From assembly GCA_000226015.1 (NCBI GenBank), contig JH153219.1:79912-140768 (forward strand): 60,857 nucleotides of DNA, in the 5' to 3' direction. This document shows positions 60,255-60,857 of the stretch, one piece after another. Made by a program: the position numbers and the translations under genes. Within the stretch, counting starts at the first letter, position 1; each line of letters begins with the position of its first letter. The notes beneath the pieces were generated by a model. It worked only from the letters and a program-made list of their open reading frames with translations. It had not been told where the DNA came from and did not search any database. This DNA is from Mnemiopsis leidyi (lineage: Eukaryota; Ctenophora; Tentaculata; Lobata; Bolinopsidae).

Positions 60255-60767
60255 TCGAGCGTGTGAAACGTCTGTAGTCTTAGATCGTCCCACAAATTCT
60301 ATCATCAGAACTTCTTGTGAAATTGGAGCTAAGTCCTTAGACTTCGTGTGCTCGTGTAAAAGTTGACCGAATCGTAGAAAAGATCTTCTTGGGCCCATCT
60401 TCTTCCAAGAGCTAAAAAGTGTGAAAGGATTATTGCACACAAAAAGACTCCATATTATATTATTATTTGATATACAAACTGAAGAAATTTGCTTTCTCTG
60501 GAAAAATGAGTTTTATCATTTTATTCGTGTATCTTTTTTCTCGTCTGATATGCATTTGAAATCAAAAAGTATTCCGTAATATCTGAATTATGGAAGTACG
60601 AACTTGTGTTTTTCAGAATCAGATCCAGATTGCGTTTGCATTTGTGTCTGTGTCAGCGTAGTATTAGTTTATCTGTTTGTACCTGTATTTTTAATTTATT
60701 TGTTAACTTTAGTAAAAAAGATTTATTATCAATCCCTCTCTCATTTTTGTGTCTCAGTCCCAGAGAA

Positions 60768-60768
<1 letters not shown>
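60255..60768. other. 3' flank of the adipolin-like gene
   Basis: About 0.5 kb of AT-rich sequence, probably the 3' UTR. No canonical AATAAA and no further gene seen. Confidence 0.5.

Positions 60769-60857
<89 letters not shown>
60769..60857. repeat. (GA)n microsatellite at the window edge
   Basis: A pure GA run of nearly 90 bases reaches the end of the window, where contig assembly likely stopped. Confidence 0.97.

Overview
The window is nuclear DNA from an animal. Genes have many small exons with GT-AG introns, all main proteins are metazoan families, there is no operon or ribosome-binding-site structure, and simple repeats, minisatellites and inverted-repeat elements fill the introns. The mix of an ionotropic glutamate receptor, a PNT-ETS factor, ciliary proteins, an adipolin/erythroferrone-like ligand and a lineage-specific 7TM receptor pair suggests a marine invertebrate, perhaps a non-bilaterian such as a cnidarian. 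I cannot fix the taxon from sequence alone. Exon models were built by eye from splice sites, reading phase and remembered family similarity.

Layout. 26-633 (+): last exons of an unrecognised gene. 2918-9039 (+): TBCEL, a tubulin cofactor E-like protein with an unusual C-terminal extension. 11948-18403 (+): an NMDA-receptor-like glutamate receptor, interrupted by an assembly gap that removes part of its amino-terminal domain; intron 2 holds a 1-kb foldback element with a TTAGGG-filled hairpin element nested in it. 19141-24527 (-): SAXO4/PPP1R32, a ciliary microtubule protein. 25589-38993 (+): a full-length GSAP (gamma-secretase activating protein) homologue of 14 exons. Its 6.1-kb intron 6 hosts two tandem intronless 7TM receptor genes inside a 2.9-kb duplicated unit. 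40016-47302 (-): a PNT+ETS transcription factor laid out like TEL/Yan. 50437-51936 (-): an intronless protein with two cyclic-nucleotide-binding-like folds and an RFX X-box just upstream. 55348-60254 (+): a secreted adipolin/erythroferrone-like protein with signal peptide, furin-type site, short collagen stretch and C1q/TNF-like head.

The genes do not form one pathway. TBCEL, SAXO4 and probably the X-box gene relate to microtubules and cilia. The others act in synaptic or chemical sensing, transcription and secreted signalling. The most striking structures are the receptor pair nested in GSAP, the partial tandem duplication of a GSAP exon with its splice sites, the foldback element with telomere-like repeats, and the TBCEL extension.
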